From a bacterium (GTDB lineage Bacteria > Bacillota > Bacilli > Lactobacillales > Streptococcaceae), in contig CAJNCV010000003.1 of assembly GCA_905221385.1 (NCBI GenBank), positions 62,001 through 126,000 of the forward strand: a stretch of DNA of 64,000 nucleotides. Direction: 5' to 3'. The notes beneath the pieces were generated by a model that was not told the origin of the DNA, did no database searches, and saw only the letters and a program-made list of their open reading frames with translations. Position numbers and translations under genes: made by a program. The first letter of the stretch is position 1; each line of letters starts with the position of its first letter. Positions 45,499 to 55,423 of this stretch are shown piece by piece.

Positions 45499-45738
45499 AT
45501 GGCTCAACAACGTCGTGGCGGATTCAAACGCCGTAAAAAAGTTGATTACATCGCAGCAAACAAAATTGAATATGTTGATTACAAAGATACTGAGCTTCTT
45601 AGCCGTTTCATTTCAGAACGTGGGAAAATCCTTCCTCGTCGTGTAACAGGAACTTCAGCTAAAAACCAACGTAGAGTAACAACAGCTATCAAACGCGCTC
45701 GCGTAATGGCTTTGATGCCTTTCGTAAACGAAGATTAA
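45499..45738 (+). CDS. rpsR: 30S ribosomal protein S18
   Basis: This 79-residue S18 starts [21 protein letters not shown] and carries the conserved [23 protein letters not shown]. It forms a pair with S6. There is no zinc-binding Cys set (C- form). The terminator follows directly. Confidence 0.97.
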   Translation: MAQQRRGGFKRRKKVDYIAANKIEYVDYKDTELLSRFISERGKILPRRVTGTSAKNQRRVTTAIKRARVMALMPFVNED

Positions 45739-45764
45739 AAAAGAGGTCCAGTGGACCTCTTTTT
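45737..45764 (+). terminator. Terminator after rpsR
   Basis: The stem AAGAGGTCCA / TGGACCTCTT is followed by T. Confidence 0.9.
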
Positions 45765-45792
45765 CATGAGTTTGAAAATAAGAAAGCGAATC

Positions 45793-45816
45793 AAGACCCC
45801 GACGGGTCTTTTTTTC
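45793..45816 (+). terminator. Second hairpin downstream of rpsR
   Basis: The stem AAGACCC / GGGTCTT is followed by seven T. It lies about 30 bases beyond the first terminator. Short related stretches (GAAAGCGA-type) flank both, as if the segment had been duplicated. Confidence 0.8.
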
Positions 45817-45950
45817 ACGAGTATGGAAGTGTGAAAGCGAGTTGAAATCTGGGAAATCTATTTTTCAGATTTTTATGAGTATCTGTTAGAAACAGCTACT
45901 TTTGGATCTAGTAGGATTTTAATTTTAGTAAGCTAGTTCTTTTTCTTTTT

Positions 45951-45980
45951 ATCTTCATCTTCATCTTCATCTTCATCTTC
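45951..45980. repeat. Hexanucleotide tandem repeat (ATCTTC x5)
   Basis: Five perfect copies of ATCTTC run from 45951 to 45980 and end 10 bases before the -10 box of the GNAT gene (TATAAT at 45991-45996), covering the -35 and spacer area. A change in copy number would replace the -35 region without altering its distance. Confidence 0.9.
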
Positions 45981-46026
45981 ATTCTCGTGCTATAATGGTA
46001 GGAGAAAGATTTAAAGGAGCACCCTT

Positions 46027-46536
46027 ATGAAGACGACATGTTCAATTAGAAAAATGCAAGAATCTGACATTAAAGATCTATCCCAAGGTTTTATCAATCA
46101 AGGTTGGCCGGGTAGAGAAGCAATTTTGGCTAGATATTTTCTTGAACAAGAATGTGGGGAGAGAGAAGTCTTAGTTGCTGATTTTGAGGGTGCTTTAGCG
46201 GGTTATATCACAATTTTGCCCTGCGCTAAGCAAGGACCGTTCGCAGAAATCCATCCAGAACTTTCAGATTTCAATGTCTTTGAACCCTTTCAAAATCAAG
46301 GTATTGGAAATCTCTTGATGGAAGAAGCAGAAAAACGAGTTGAACTCATATCGGGTAATGTGACCCTTGGTGTTGGGCTCCATTCAGGTTATGGACCTGC
46401 TCAGAGATTGTACATCAAACGAGGCTATATTCCAGATGGTTCGGGTGTTTGGTATCGAAACCAACCGTTGGAAATGAATGTCACTATTCAAAATAATGAT
46501 GATTTAGTTCTGTATTTATCCAAAGAATTTGAATAA
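46027..46536 (+). CDS. GNAT-family N-acetyltransferase
   Basis: This 169-residue protein matches the GNAT fold: early SIRKMQESDIKDLSQGF, the beta strands VLVADFEGALAGYI and the acetyl-CoA loop FQNQGIGNLLMEEAEK (Q-x-x-G-x-G/A near residue 95). The late block LYIKRGYIPDGSGVW is typical. It probably transfers acetyl from acetyl-CoA to an amine, but the acceptor cannot be told. It has its own extended -10 promoter (TGC-TATAAT at 45988-45996) next to the hexanucleotide repeat. Confidence 0.85.
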   Translation: MKTTCSIRKMQESDIKDLSQGFINQGWPGREAILARYFLEQECGEREVLVADFEGALAGYITILPCAKQGPFAEIHPELSDFNVFEPFQNQGIGNLLMEEAEKRVELISGNVTLGVGLHSGYGPAQRLYIKRGYIPDGSGVWYRNQPLEMNVTIQNNDDLVLYLSKEFE

Positions 46537-46617
46537 GAGGTAGCGAATTTTTTGGAGATATGGGATTTCTCTACTTTATGGTATAATGGAAAGAGTTAGA
46601 TTGAAAGAGGTAGAGAG

Positions 46618-48018
46618 ATGGATGCGAAATTAAAATACAAGGCAAAGAAGATTAAGATTGTCTTCTTTGATATTGATGATACCCTGCGTACGTCAAAGAC
46701 AGGTTTTATTCCAGCTACGATTCCCACGGTTTTTAAGCAGTTGCGAGAAAAAGGGATTTTGACAGGGATTGCATCTGGGCGTGGCATTTTTGGTGTTGTT
46801 CCAGAGATTCAAGATCTCAAGCCTGACTTTTTTGTAACTCTGAATGGTGCCTACATAGAAGATAAAAAAGGAAATGTCGTTTATCAGCATCAGATTGAGA
46901 AGTCAGATGTAGAAGAGTACATTTCTTGGACCAAAAAAGAGGGGATTGAATATGGCTTGGTTGGCAGTCATGACGCCAAACTCTCCACTCGAACAGAACT
47001 GATCAGTGAGGCTATTGATCCAATTTATCCGAACTTGGATGTGGATCCTGACTTCTATGAGAAAGAAGACATTTATCAGATGTGGACCTTTGAAGATAAA
47101 GGGGATGACTTGCACTTACCAGAGTCTTTATCAGATAAACTTCGCATGGTGCGTTGGCATGAACATTCGTCTGATATCGTGCCAATTTCAGGATCCAAAG
47201 CAACTGGTGTAGCCAAGGTGGTGGAACATCTAGACTTGAAACCAGAGAATGTTATGGTCTTTGGGGACGGTCTTAACGATTTAGAACTCTTTGATTATGC
47301 AGGTATTAGTGTCGCTATGGGAATTTCTCATGATAAAATCAAAGAAAAAGCAGATTATATTACAAAAACAGTAGAAGAAGATGGCATTTTTGATGCCTTA
47401 GAAGGATTTGGTATGGTAGAAAAAGAATTGCATTTCCCACAAGTAGAAATTGAAACAGTAGAAGGTCCTCTTGCGACCATTAAGACAAATCACGGAGACT
47501 TGCGTATCAAGCTCTTCCCTGATCAGGCTCCCAAAACAGTAGCCAACTTTGTTGCTCTGTCAAAAGACGGTTACTATGATGGTGTGATTTTCCACCGAAT
47601 TATCAAGGACTTTATGATCCAAGGCGGGGACCCAACCGGTACTGGTATGGGTGGTGAGTCTATTTATGGACAAGCTTTTGAAGATGAATTTTCTGAGGAG
47701 CTCTATAATATCCGTGGTGCCCTTTCTATGGCCAATGCTGGTCCAAATACCAACGGTAGCCAGTTCTTTATCGTTCAAAACCAACATTTGCCGTACTCTA
47801 AGAAAGAGATTGCTCGTGGTGGCTGGCCTGAACCGATCGCTGAGATTTATGCAGAACAAGGTGGAACTCCTCACCTTGACCGTCGCCATACTGTTTTTGG
47901 GCAATTGGTAGATGCAGAATCATTTGCAGTCTTGGATGCCATTGCAGCTGTTGAGACAGGTGCAATGGACAAGCCAGTTGAAGATGTAGTAATTGAAACG
48001 ATTGAAATTGAGGACTAG
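46618..48018 (+). CDS. HAD (Cof-type) phosphatase fused to cyclophilin-type PPIase
   Basis: This 466-residue protein is a natural fusion. Residues 1-265 are a Cof-like HAD hydrolase: FFDIDDTLR (catalytic Asp, about 19), a Thr/Gly block TGIASGRG and the acidic [12 protein letters not shown] (about 215). Residues 280-466 form a cyclophilin: [32 protein letters not shown] and NGSQFFIV. The HAD part likely hydrolyses small phosphate esters; the PPIase part isomerises Xaa-Pro bonds. There is no signal peptide, so it is cytosolic. The S1 protein gene starts just beyond it and both appear co-transcribed. Pneumococcus, from memory, has the same fusion. Confidence 0.93.
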   Translation: MDAKLKYKAKKIKIVFFDIDDTLRTSKTGFIPATIPTVFKQLREKGILTGIASGRGIFGVVPEIQDLKPDFFVTLNGAYIEDKKGNVVYQHQIEKSDVEEYISWTKKEGIEYGLVGSHDAKLSTRTELISEAIDPIYPNLDVDPDFYEKEDIYQMWTFEDKGDDLHLPESLSDKLRMVRWHEHSSDIVPISGSKATGVAKVVEHLDLKPENVMVFGDGLNDLELFDYAGISVAMGISHDKIKEKADYITKTVEEDGIFDALEGFGMVEKELHFPQVEIETVEGPLATIKTNHGDLRIKLFPDQAPKTVANFVALSKDGYYDGVIFHRIIKDFMIQGGDPTGTGMGGESIYGQAFEDEFSEELYNIRGALSMANAGPNTNGSQFFIVQNQHLPYSKKEIARGGWPEPIAEIYAEQGGTPHLDRRHTVFGQLVDAESFAVLDAIAAVETGAMDKPVEDVVIETIEIED

Positions 48019-48019
48019 A

Positions 48020-48379
48020 ATGAAAATTGGTGATAAGCTAACTGGGCGTATTACAGGAATTCAGCCCTATGGTGCCTTTGTTGAGTTAGAGACAGGGGTG
48101 ACAGGGCTGATTCACATCTCGGAGATTCGGACGGGATTTATTGAAAATATTTATGACATTTTAAAAATTGGCGATGAAGTCCAAGTTCAGGTGGTGGATT
48201 TTGACGAATACACTGGTAAGGCTAGTCTTTCCATACGTACCTTGGAAGAGGAAAAACATCAATTGCCAAGACGGAGACGTTTTTCAAATGATCGGATCAA
48301 GCACGGTTTTGCACCACTTGGGCGAATGATGCCTGTTTGGACGCGTGAAGCATTAGAGCATTTAAAAAAGAAACCGTAA
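48020..48379 (+). CDS. cvfD: S1-domain RNA-binding protein (GSP13/CvfD-like)
   Basis: This 119-residue protein has one S1 domain (1-75: KIGDKLTGRITGIQPYGAFVEL, GVTGLIHISEI, VQVQVVDFDEYTGKASLSI) and a short basic tail. It matches general stress protein 13; from memory, the pneumococcal member is called CvfD and regulates translation. ATG 48020 lies just after the previous stop codon; an earlier in-frame start inside the fusion gene would be unlikely. It ends the operon. Confidence 0.82.
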   Translation: MKIGDKLTGRITGIQPYGAFVELETGVTGLIHISEIRTGFIENIYDILKIGDEVQVQVVDFDEYTGKASLSIRTLEEEKHQLPRRRRFSNDRIKHGFAPLGRMMPVWTREALEHLKKKP

Positions 48380-48432
48380 ATACGATTATCTAAAGCGTTT
48401 GTAATATTAACATTATTTGTTATAATGAAAGT

Positions 48433-49182
48433 ATGAAAGAAGAACAATTATTAAAACCAGGAGAGCGAATCAATCAGCTCTTTTCGACAGATATCAGGAT
48501 CATTCAAAATAAAGAGGTGTTTAGCTATTCGGTGGATAGTGTTCTTTTATCACGCTTTCCTCGCTTCCCTAAACGGGGTTTAATTGTGGACTTTTGTGCT
48601 GGAAATGGTGCAGTGGGACTTTTTGCTAGTTCACGTACTCAGGCGCGGATAATATCTGTAGAGATTCAGGAGCGTTTGGCGGATATGGCAGAGCGTTCGG
48701 TTCAGTTGAATGGCTTGGAAGAGCAGATGCAGGTCATCTGTGATGATTTGAAAAATATGCCTGCCCACATTCAGGGAAGTAAGGTGGATATGATTTTGTG
48801 CAATCCGCCTTATTTTAAGGTGGATCCGCATTCTAATCTGAACGAGAGTGAACACTACCTTCTGGCCAGACACGAAATTACGACTAACCTAGAAGAAATA
48901 TGCCGAAGTGCTCAAAGTATTCTCAAGTCTAATGGCCGTTTGGCCATGGTTCATCGTCCAGATCGGATCTTGGATATCTTGGACATGCTCAAACGCCATA
49001 ATTTGGCACCCAAGCGCCTGCAATTTGTCTATCCTAAACGTGAGAAGGAGGCCAATATGCTCTTAATCGAAGCTATCAAGGATGGCTCAACGAGTGGCTT
49101 CAAGGTCTTGCCACCTCTCATCGTTCACAATGATGATGGTTCCTATACCCCAGAAATTCAAGAGATTTATTATGGATTATAA
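48433..49182 (+). CDS. tRNA1(Val) (adenine37-N6)-methyltransferase-like protein
   Basis: This 249-residue Rossmann methyltransferase has the SAM loop [14 protein letters not shown] (about residue 50) and the catalytic NPPYF (about 123), as in the TrmN6/YabB family that N6-methylates adenine. The [11 protein letters not shown] block early on is typical of this group. The exact substrate is inferred from family. The GIY-YIG gene overlaps its end by 11 bases, as is common in Firmicutes. Confidence 0.88.
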   Translation: MKEEQLLKPGERINQLFSTDIRIIQNKEVFSYSVDSVLLSRFPRFPKRGLIVDFCAGNGAVGLFASSRTQARIISVEIQERLADMAERSVQLNGLEEQMQVICDDLKNMPAHIQGSKVDMILCNPPYFKVDPHSNLNESEHYLLARHEITTNLEEICRSAQSILKSNGRLAMVHRPDRILDILDMLKRHNLAPKRLQFVYPKREKEANMLLIEAIKDGSTSGFKVLPPLIVHNDDGSYTPEIQEIYYGL

Positions 49183-49456
49183 GGCTTATATGTATGTGGT
49201 GGAGTGTCGTGATGGTTCCTACTATACCGGTTATACGACTGACGTGAGAAGACGCCTCGCTGTCCACAATAGTGGGAAGGGAGCCAAATATACACGAGCT
49301 CGCTTGCCAGTCAAACTCATCTATACTCAGGGTTTTGCCAGTAAGGAAGAAGCCATGTCTGCAGAGGCTCTCCTCAAACGAAAGAAACGTTCACAGAAGG
49401 AACGATTTTTATCCGAAAATCAAGAGAAAAATCTAGTCAACCATATTGATGTCTAA
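49172..49456 (+). CDS. GIY-YIG domain protein (YhbQ/YazA-like)
   Basis: This 94-residue protein has the GIY-YIG nuclease fold: [28 protein letters not shown] with Y-Y-T-G-Y in place of G-I-Y/Y-I-G, and the later [13 protein letters not shown] and [13 protein letters not shown] blocks. UvrC-like fold; the cellular role is unknown. ATG 49172 overlaps the methyltransferase end by 11 bases. Confidence 0.88.
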   Translation: MDYKAYMYVVECRDGSYYTGYTTDVRRRLAVHNSGKGAKYTRARLPVKLIYTQGFASKEEAMSAEALLKRKKRSQKERFLSENQEKNLVNHIDV

Positions 49457-49541
49457 CGAGGAGTCTTTTGACTCCTCTTACTTTTGTCAAAAGAGGAAAA
49501 AAGTGCTAAAATAAGATGAATAAATTTAAAGAGGTATTATC

Positions 49542-50477
49542 ATGTCTAAGATTCTAGTATTTGGTCACCAAAATCCAGACTCAGATGCCATCGGGTCATC
49601 TGTAGCCTTTGCCTATCTTGCAAAAGAAGCTTATGGATTGGACACGGAAGCAGTAGCTCTCGGTACTCCAAATGAAGAAACAGCTTTTGTTTTGAACTAT
49701 TTTGGTGTAGAAGCACCGCGTGTTATCACATCTGCTAAAGCAGAAGGTGCAGCGCAAGTTATCTTAACTGACCACAATGAATTCCAACAGTCAGTGTCAG
49801 ATATCGCTGAAGTAGAAGTTTACGGAGTAGTAGACCACCACCGTGTGGCTAATTTTGAAACTGCAAGCCCGCTTTACATGCGCTTGGAGCCAGTTGGATC
49901 AGCATCTTCTATCGTATACCGTATGTTCAAAGAACACGGTGTAACAGTTCCTAAAGAAATCGCAGGATTGATGCTTTCAGGTTTGATTTCAGATACCCTT
50001 CTTTTGAAATCACCAACAACACACCCATCAGATAAAGTCATTGCTCCTGAATTGGCTGACTTGGCTGGTGTGAACTTGGAAGAATACGGTCTTGCTATGC
50101 TCAAGGCTGGTACTAACTTGGCTAGTAAATCTGCTGAAGAATTGATTGACATCGATGCTAAGACATTTGAACTCAACGGAAATAAGGTTCGTGTTGCCCA
50201 AGTGAACACAGTTGATATTGCTGAAGTCTTGGAACGCCAAGCAGAAATTGAAGCTGCAATGCAAGCGGCTAATGCAGCAAACGGCTACTCTGACTTTGTT
50301 TTGATGATTACAGATATCGTCAACTCAAACTCTGAAATTTTGGCTCTTGGATCAAACATGGACAAGGTGGAAGCAGCTTTCAACTTCAAACTTGAAAACA
50401 ACCACGCTTTCCTTCCAGGTGCTGTTTCACGTAAGAAACAAGTGGTGCCTCAGTTGACTGAAAGCTTTAATGGGTAA
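49542..50477 (+). CDS. ppaC: Manganese-dependent inorganic pyrophosphatase
   Basis: This 311-residue family II PPase hydrolyses pyrophosphate. It has the DHH-type motifs: [14 protein letters not shown] (about residue 6, with metal ligands His and Asp), DHNEF (about 75), [10 protein letters not shown] (about 96), [15 protein letters not shown] (about 148) and the C-terminal substrate motif [10 protein letters not shown]. The length and C-terminal RKK match the family. Confidence 0.97.
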   Translation: MSKILVFGHQNPDSDAIGSSVAFAYLAKEAYGLDTEAVALGTPNEETAFVLNYFGVEAPRVITSAKAEGAAQVILTDHNEFQQSVSDIAEVEVYGVVDHHRVANFETASPLYMRLEPVGSASSIVYRMFKEHGVTVPKEIAGLMLSGLISDTLLLKSPTTHPSDKVIAPELADLAGVNLEEYGLAMLKAGTNLASKSAEELIDIDAKTFELNGNKVRVAQVNTVDIAEVLERQAEIEAAMQAANAANGYSDFVLMITDIVNSNSEILALGSNMDKVEAAFNFKLENNHAFLPGAVSRKKQVVPQLTESFNG

Positions 50478-50525
50478 GTTCCTGAGTGATAATTGAAACG
50501 TAGAAACACTTGTTTCCATATAGCT

Positions 50526-50549
50526 AAAGGAGTTTCGGCTCCTTTTTTT
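50526..50549 (+). terminator. Terminator after ppaC
   Basis: The stem AAAGGAG / CTCCTTT with loop TTTCGG is followed by T. It ends only 13 bases before the next gene. Confidence 0.8.
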
Positions 50550-50562
50550 CTAGGAGAGGAAG

Positions 50563-51075
50563 ATGTTAGAAAATGGCGATTTGATTTTTGTGAAGGATCT
50601 TTCAGATATGGGGCAGGCCATCCAGGATTCTACTGGGAACTATAGTCATGTAGCCATCTTTTTGGACGGTTTGATCTACCATGCTAGTGGGCAGGCAGGT
50701 GTTATCTGTCAAGAACCAGCTGATTTTTTTGAACCGACTCATCTCTACGATCTTTATGTCTATCCAGAGCTGGAAGCTGACTTGGTGAAGGAGAAGGCTT
50801 GCAAGCATCTAGGAGCTCCTTATAATAGCTCTTTTTATCCCAATGGGGATGGCTTTTACTGCTCCCAGTACATCGCAGAAATCCTGCCTATTTTTGAGAT
50901 GATTCCGATGCAATTTGGGGACGGGGAGCAGGAGATTAGTGATTTCTGGAGGGAATATTACAGGAAACTCGAACTTCCAGTGCCCCTGAACCAGCCAGGG
51001 ACCAATCCTAGTCAACTAGTAGCATCCCCTCTTTTAGAATGTAAAGAAAGGAATCTTCATGATTCAGATTTTTAA
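50563..51075 (+). CDS. Permuted papain-like peptidase (YiiX/YebB type)
   Basis: This 170-residue protein resembles NlpC/P60-superfamily enzymes with circular permutation. The His in YSHVAIFLDG (about residue 27) and Cys in GFYCSQYIAE (about 104) are the likely catalytic pair, with GDLIFVKD at the start. There is no signal peptide, so it is cytosolic unless exported by other means. The substrate is unknown. It overlaps the DUF1803 gene by 17 bases, so the two are coupled. Confidence 0.75.
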   Translation: MLENGDLIFVKDLSDMGQAIQDSTGNYSHVAIFLDGLIYHASGQAGVICQEPADFFEPTHLYDLYVYPELEADLVKEKACKHLGAPYNSSFYPNGDGFYCSQYIAEILPIFEMIPMQFGDGEQEISDFWREYYRKLELPVPLNQPGTNPSQLVASPLLECKERNLHDSDF

Positions 51076-51709
51076 TCCATCTCGTTTGACTCGACAGCCA
51101 TTTTTTATAGATTTGGTTGACTATCTGGACCAGCATGACGATGTGATCCTCCGAGAAATCAAGGCCCAGTTTCCAGGTGCGGCAGTTGATAAACTCATGG
51201 AAGAGTATATAAAGGCAGGTTTGATCCTAAGGGAAAACAAGCGTTATTACCTCAATCTTCCTATGCTTGAGTCCCTTGATGATCTTGAACTGGATCAAGA
51301 GATTTTTGTCAGAGAGGATAGTCCAGTCTATCAAGCCTTGTTGGAGAAGACTTTTGAGACAGAATTGCGCAATCAAACCAATGCTGCCATTTTAGTCGAA
51401 CGTACGGACTTTGCAAGAGAAAAGATGACCCTGTCTAATTATTTCTACAAGGTCAAGCACCAATATCCTTTGACAGAAAAACAGCAGGAACTCTATGATA
51501 TTTTGGGAGATGTCAATCCTGAGTACGCCCTCAAGTATATGACGACCTTTTTACTGAAGTTTCTCAAAAAAGACCAACTGATACAGAAACGCCGTGATAT
51601 CTTCGTTGAGAGTCTAGTCGTCTTGGGCTATGTTGTGCAAAACAAAGAAGGGAAGTATGAGTTGGCTGTTGATTTCGACAAGGAACGGTTGACTTTCTAT
51701 TTACCTTAA
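51059..51709 (+). CDS. DUF1803 family protein
   Basis: This 216-residue soluble protein begins MIQIFNPSRLTRQPFFIDLVDYL and is mostly helical with many charged residues. It fits DUF1803, which is found in streptococci. The function is unknown. It overlaps the papain-like gene by 17 bases and is not followed by an obvious terminator. Confidence 0.75.
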   Translation: MIQIFNPSRLTRQPFFIDLVDYLDQHDDVILREIKAQFPGAAVDKLMEEYIKAGLILRENKRYYLNLPMLESLDDLELDQEIFVREDSPVYQALLEKTFETELRNQTNAAILVERTDFAREKMTLSNYFYKVKHQYPLTEKQQELYDILGDVNPEYALKYMTTFLLKFLKKDQLIQKRRDIFVESLVVLGYVVQNKEGKYELAVDFDKERLTFYLP

Positions 51710-51810
51710 TTGCTTGCTTTTGAGCAGATTGTTTGACTTTACTAAAGAATAAGCATAAACTGAATGTAAGCGATAACGTTTATCGTATTAAAAGCAAAGG
51801 AGACAAAGCT

Positions 51811-52011
51811 ATGTCACTTGAAAATAAATTGGATCAAGCAACTGGTGCTATCAAAGAAGGATTTGGTAAAGTTACTGGCGATAGCAAGACAGAAGCAGAA
51901 GGCACTGTAGAAAAAACAGTTGCGAAAGCAAAAGAAGTAGTTGAAGATGCTAAAGGTGCTGTAGAAGGTGCCGTTGAAGGCCTTAAAAACTCATTTAAGA
52001 AAGAAGACTAA
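51811..52011 (+). CDS. CsbD family stress protein
   Basis: This 66-residue protein begins [31 protein letters not shown], the CsbD signature. It is Lys/Ala/Glu/Val-rich with repeated KxAxxxVxxA helices. CsbD-like proteins are small abundant stress proteins of unknown function. A ribosome site AAAGGAG is present. The terminator that follows is shared with murE on the other strand. Confidence 0.9.
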   Translation: MSLENKLDQATGAIKEGFGKVTGDSKTEAEGTVEKTVAKAKEVVEDAKGAVEGAVEGLKNSFKKED

Positions 52012-52043
52012 AAAAACCAAGGGAAAGCTTCCCTTGGTTTTTT
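52011..52043. terminator. Bidirectional terminator
   Basis: The perfect stem AAAAAACCAAGGGAA / TTCCCTTGGTTTTTT separates the CsbD gene and murE, which converge. Confidence 0.95.
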
Positions 52044-52047
52044 GATT

Positions 52048-53493
52048 TTATAGATAACGTTCTGCAACGGCTGCGTCTCCAGGATAGTCTTCTTTCTTTC
52101 CTTGGACGATCTGGTAGCAATCAGCTCCCTTACCAGCAATAATCACGGCATCGAGTTCTTGATTTGTGATGGCCATCGCTGCCTTGATAGCTTGTTCACG
52201 ATCGGCAATCTTTTCAACAGGATGACTGATATAGCTACTGATTTCATCCGCAATGGTCATTGGATCTTCATAGTTGGGGTCATCAGCGGTGAGAAAGACT
52301 TGAATCTCAGGGTGTTGATTGAGGAGGAGGCCAAAGTCTTTGCGGCGACTTTCACCCTTGTTGCCAGTCGAACCGAGAACCAGGGCAATTTTTCCAGTTT
52401 GATGAGTTTCAACTACATTGATGAGTTTTTTCAGACTATCGCCATTGTGGGCATAGTCGATGAAAACCTTAGCGCCATTTTTCTGAGTGAGGACTTCCAT
52501 ACGTCCAGGAACGCGTGTTGCAGCGATTCCTTTTTTGATATCCTCCAGACTAGCACCTAGACGAAGACAGGCAAGTCCTGCAGCAATAGCATTTTCTTGA
52601 TTGAAGTGGCCAATGAGTTGGATATCATAATCTCCAGCAAGTTTACCTGTAGCTGAAAAGCTAAAAGCTCTGGAATTCTCGATTTGGTTACTTGACTTGC
52701 TACCATAGAAGTCATGGTCTTGATGTTCCACTTGTTCTTTCAATACAGAAAAGTGGTCCATGTCGCTATTAATGACAACTGCTCGGCTATTTTTCATCAA
52801 GAGACGTTTGTGATAGAAGTAGTCTTCAAAGCTAGGATGCTCAATCGGACCGATATGGTCAGGGCTGATATTGAGGAACACTCCTACATCAAAAGTCAGA
52901 CCATAGACGCGTTTGACCAGATAGGCTTGACTAGAGACTTCCATGATGAGATGGGTTCTACCATTCTTAACAGCCTGAGCCATCATGTCAAAGAGATCAA
53001 TGCTTTCAGGAGTTGTGAGGGCAGATTTAAAGAAGGTCTCGCCATCTAAGGTTGTATTCATGGTAGACAGCATAGCTGGGCGATGGTGTTGAGCCAAGAT
53101 GTTATAGGCAAAATAGGCCGCTGTTGTCTTACCCTTGGTTCCAGTGAAGGCGAGAATTTTGAGTTTCTCTTGTGGATTACCATAAAACTCCATAGCAATC
53201 AAACTCATGGCTTTCTTAATATCGCTCACGACAATAACAGGAATACCGACCTCGTAGTCCTTTTCAGCTACATACCATCCGAGACCTTGTGTAATAGCAG
53301 AGGTAAGGAATTCTTTTTTAAAGGCAGCACCTTTTGCAAAAAAAAGAGTGCCTTCTTTTACTTTTCGGCTATCGTAATTGATGCTATCAAAAACAACTTC
53401 GTTGTAGTTATAGTGGTAATGTCCTTGGTCGATAATCTCACGGAAGAGACCATCTTTCTTTAAAATACCTAATACGGTTTCAATCTTTATCAT
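52048..53493 (-). CDS. murE: UDP-MurNAc-L-Ala-D-Glu:L-lysine ligase
   Basis: This 481-residue Mur ligase adds the third residue of the stem peptide. The ATP loop [14 protein letters not shown] (about residue 115), the MEVSSQAY block and DYAHNGDSL are present. The substrate loop reads [10 protein letters not shown]; Asp-Asp-Pro-Asn is the form seen in lysine-adding MurE, while diaminopimelate enzymes have Asp-Asn-Pro-Arg. This agrees with Lys-type streptococcal walls. It is divergent from the flippase gene. Confidence 0.96.
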   Translation of the reverse strand: MIKIETVLGILKKDGLFREIIDQGHYHYNYNEVVFDSINYDSRKVKEGTLFFAKGAAFKKEFLTSAITQGLGWYVAEKDYEVGIPVIVVSDIKKAMSLIAMEFYGNPQEKLKILAFTGTKGKTTAAYFAYNILAQHHRPAMLSTMNTTLDGETFFKSALTTPESIDLFDMMAQAVKNGRTHLIMEVSSQAYLVKRVYGLTFDVGVFLNISPDHIGPIEHPSFEDYFYHKRLLMKNSRAVVINSDMDHFSVLKEQVEHQDHDFYGSKSSNQIENSRAFSFSATGKLAGDYDIQLIGHFNQENAIAAGLACLRLGASLEDIKKGIAATRVPGRMEVLTQKNGAKVFIDYAHNGDSLKKLINVVETHQTGKIALVLGSTGNKGESRRKDFGLLLNQHPEIQVFLTADDPNYEDPMTIADEISSYISHPVEKIADREQAIKAAMAITNQELDAVIIAGKGADCYQIVQGKKEDYPGDAAVAERYL

Positions 53494-53597
53494 ACTTTCT
53501 ATTGTAAACCGAAAGTCGTAAATTTACAAGTGACAAGGAAAAGTTTATAATGGAAGATAAGGAATTTTCCTAGTTATCAAAATTGAATGAGGAAGCT

Positions 53598-55220
53598 ATG
53601 TCTAACGAAAACAATCACCAGCAAGCCCAGATGTTGCGAGGGACTGCTTGGCTAACAGCTAGTAACTTTATTAGTCGCCTCCTTGGGGCTATCTATATTA
53701 TTCCCTGGTATATCTGGATGGGGACTTATGCCGCCAAGGCAAATGGTCTCTTTACCATGGGGTATAACATCTATGCTTGGTTCTTGCTGATTTCGACAGC
53801 GGGTATCCCTGTTGCAGTCGCCAAACAAGTGGCTAAGTACAATACCATGCGAGAAGAAGAGCATAGCTTTGCCTTGATTCGGAGTTTCCTAAGCTTTATG
53901 ACGGGCTTGGGCTTAGTCTTTGCTTTGGTCTTGTATCTCTTTTCTCCCTGGTTAGCAGATTTGTCAGGTGTGGGGAAAGACCTGATTCCCATCATGCAGA
54001 GCTTGGCTTGGGCGGTCTTGATTTTCCCATCTATGAGTGTCATTCGAGGCTTTTTCCAAGGGATGAATAACCTCAAACCCTATGCCATGAGTCAAATCGC
54101 TGAGCAGGTGATTCGTGTTATCTGGATGTTGTTGGCGACCTTCTTCATTATGAAGATGGGTTCTGGTGACTACCTATCAGCTGTTACCCAATCGACTTTT
54201 GCGGCCTTTGTGGGGATGGTGGCAAGTTTTGCAGTCTTGATTCATTTTCTTTCCAAGGAGGGACTGCTCCAAAAGGTATTTGAAACACGAGATAAGATTA
54301 ATAGCAAGCGACTTTTAGTTGACACCATCAAGGAAGCCATCCCTTTTATCCTGACAGGATCAGCCATTCAACTCTTCCAAATCTTGGATCAGATGACCTT
54401 CATCAACAGTATGACTTGGTTTACCAACTATAGCAAGGAAGACTTGGTTGTCATGTTCTCCTATTTCTCAGCCAATCCCAACAAAATCACCATGATTTTG
54501 ATCTCTGTTGGTGTCTCGATTGGAAGTGTTGGCTTGCCACTTTTGACGGAAAATTATGTCAAAGGTGATTTGAGAGCTGCTGCTCGCCTAGTCCAAGATA
54601 GTATGACCATGCTCTTTATGTTTCTCTTGCCAGCAACGGTTGGAGTGGTCATGGTAGGGGAACCTCTTTATACAGTCTTTTACGGGAAGCCAGATAGTTT
54701 GGCCATGGGTTTATTTGTCTTTGCAGTTTTGCAGTCTACTATCTTAGGCTTGTATATGGTCTTGTCTCCTATGCTTCAGGCCATGTTCCGCAATCGCAAG
54801 GCAGTGCTTTACTTTGTCTATGGTTCCCTTGCCAAGCTAGTCTTGCAATTGCCAACCATTGCCATTTTCCACAGCTACGGTCCCTTAATCTCAACGACTA
54901 TCGGACTTATCATTCCAAATGTTCTGATGTACCGAGAGATTTGCAAGGTAACGGGTGCACGCCGTAAGATTATCTTAAAACGGACAATTTTAATTACGAT
55001 TTTGACAATGGTCATGTTTCTCTTAGTTGGTTTCCTACAGTGGATTTTAGGATTTTTCTTCCAACCAACAGGACGTTTGTGGAGCTTCCTATATGTTGCT
55101 CTTATAGGCGGTATAGGTGGAGCTCTCTATGGCTTCATGAGTCTAGCTATTTGCTTGTTGGATAAAGTAATCGGGAAATCGAAGGCAGAACGCCTGAGAG
55201 CACGATTTAAATTATCATAA
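53598..55220 (+). CDS. ytgP: MurJ/YtgP-family lipid II or polysaccharide flippase
   Basis: This 540-residue MOP-superfamily membrane protein has about 14 helices. The opening MLRGTAWLTASNFISRLLGAIYIIPW and LSPMLQAMFRNRKAV are typical of the YtgP (MurJ) branch, which moves lipid II across the membrane. The neighbour murE on the other strand fits a role in the wall pathway. ATG 53598 is chosen because GAGGAAG precedes it; the in-frame 53583 has none. Confidence 0.88.
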   Translation: MSNENNHQQAQMLRGTAWLTASNFISRLLGAIYIIPWYIWMGTYAAKANGLFTMGYNIYAWFLLISTAGIPVAVAKQVAKYNTMREEEHSFALIRSFLSFMTGLGLVFALVLYLFSPWLADLSGVGKDLIPIMQSLAWAVLIFPSMSVIRGFFQGMNNLKPYAMSQIAEQVIRVIWMLLATFFIMKMGSGDYLSAVTQSTFAAFVGMVASFAVLIHFLSKEGLLQKVFETRDKINSKRLLVDTIKEAIPFILTGSAIQLFQILDQMTFINSMTWFTNYSKEDLVVMFSYFSANPNKITMILISVGVSIGSVGLPLLTENYVKGDLRAAARLVQDSMTMLFMFLLPATVGVVMVGEPLYTVFYGKPDSLAMGLFVFAVLQSTILGLYMVLSPMLQAMFRNRKAVLYFVYGSLAKLVLQLPTIAIFHSYGPLISTTIGLIIPNVLMYREICKVTGARRKIILKRTILITILTMVMFLLVGFLQWILGFFFQPTGRLWSFLYVALIGGIGGALYGFMSLAICLLDKVIGKSKAERLRARFKLS

Positions 55221-55246
55221 AAATATTTTATAAATATAGATAAAGA

Positions 55247-55278
55247 AACAACCTTTCTGTTATATAAAGGTTGTTTTT
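55247..55278 (+). terminator. Terminator after the flippase gene
   Basis: The stem AACAACCTTT / AAAGGTTGTT is followed by a T-run. Confidence 0.9.
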
Positions 55279-55362
55279 ATTCTGTTTTTATCAAAAAAGG
55301 AGTATTTTTTCTAAAATTAATAGAGTGAAAATATGTTTTTAAAATTATTGTTTAAAAAACTA

Positions 55363-55391
55363 TTGACTAAATAAAACTTAAGTTGTATAAT
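55363..55391 (+). promoter_or_regulatory. Promoter of aliB
   Basis: TTGACT (55363-55368), 17 bases and TATAAT (55386-55391), with a 32-base leader. Confidence 0.8.
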
Positions 55392-55423
55392 AAGTCAAAT
55401 ATTAAAAACAGGAGGTTCTGGAA

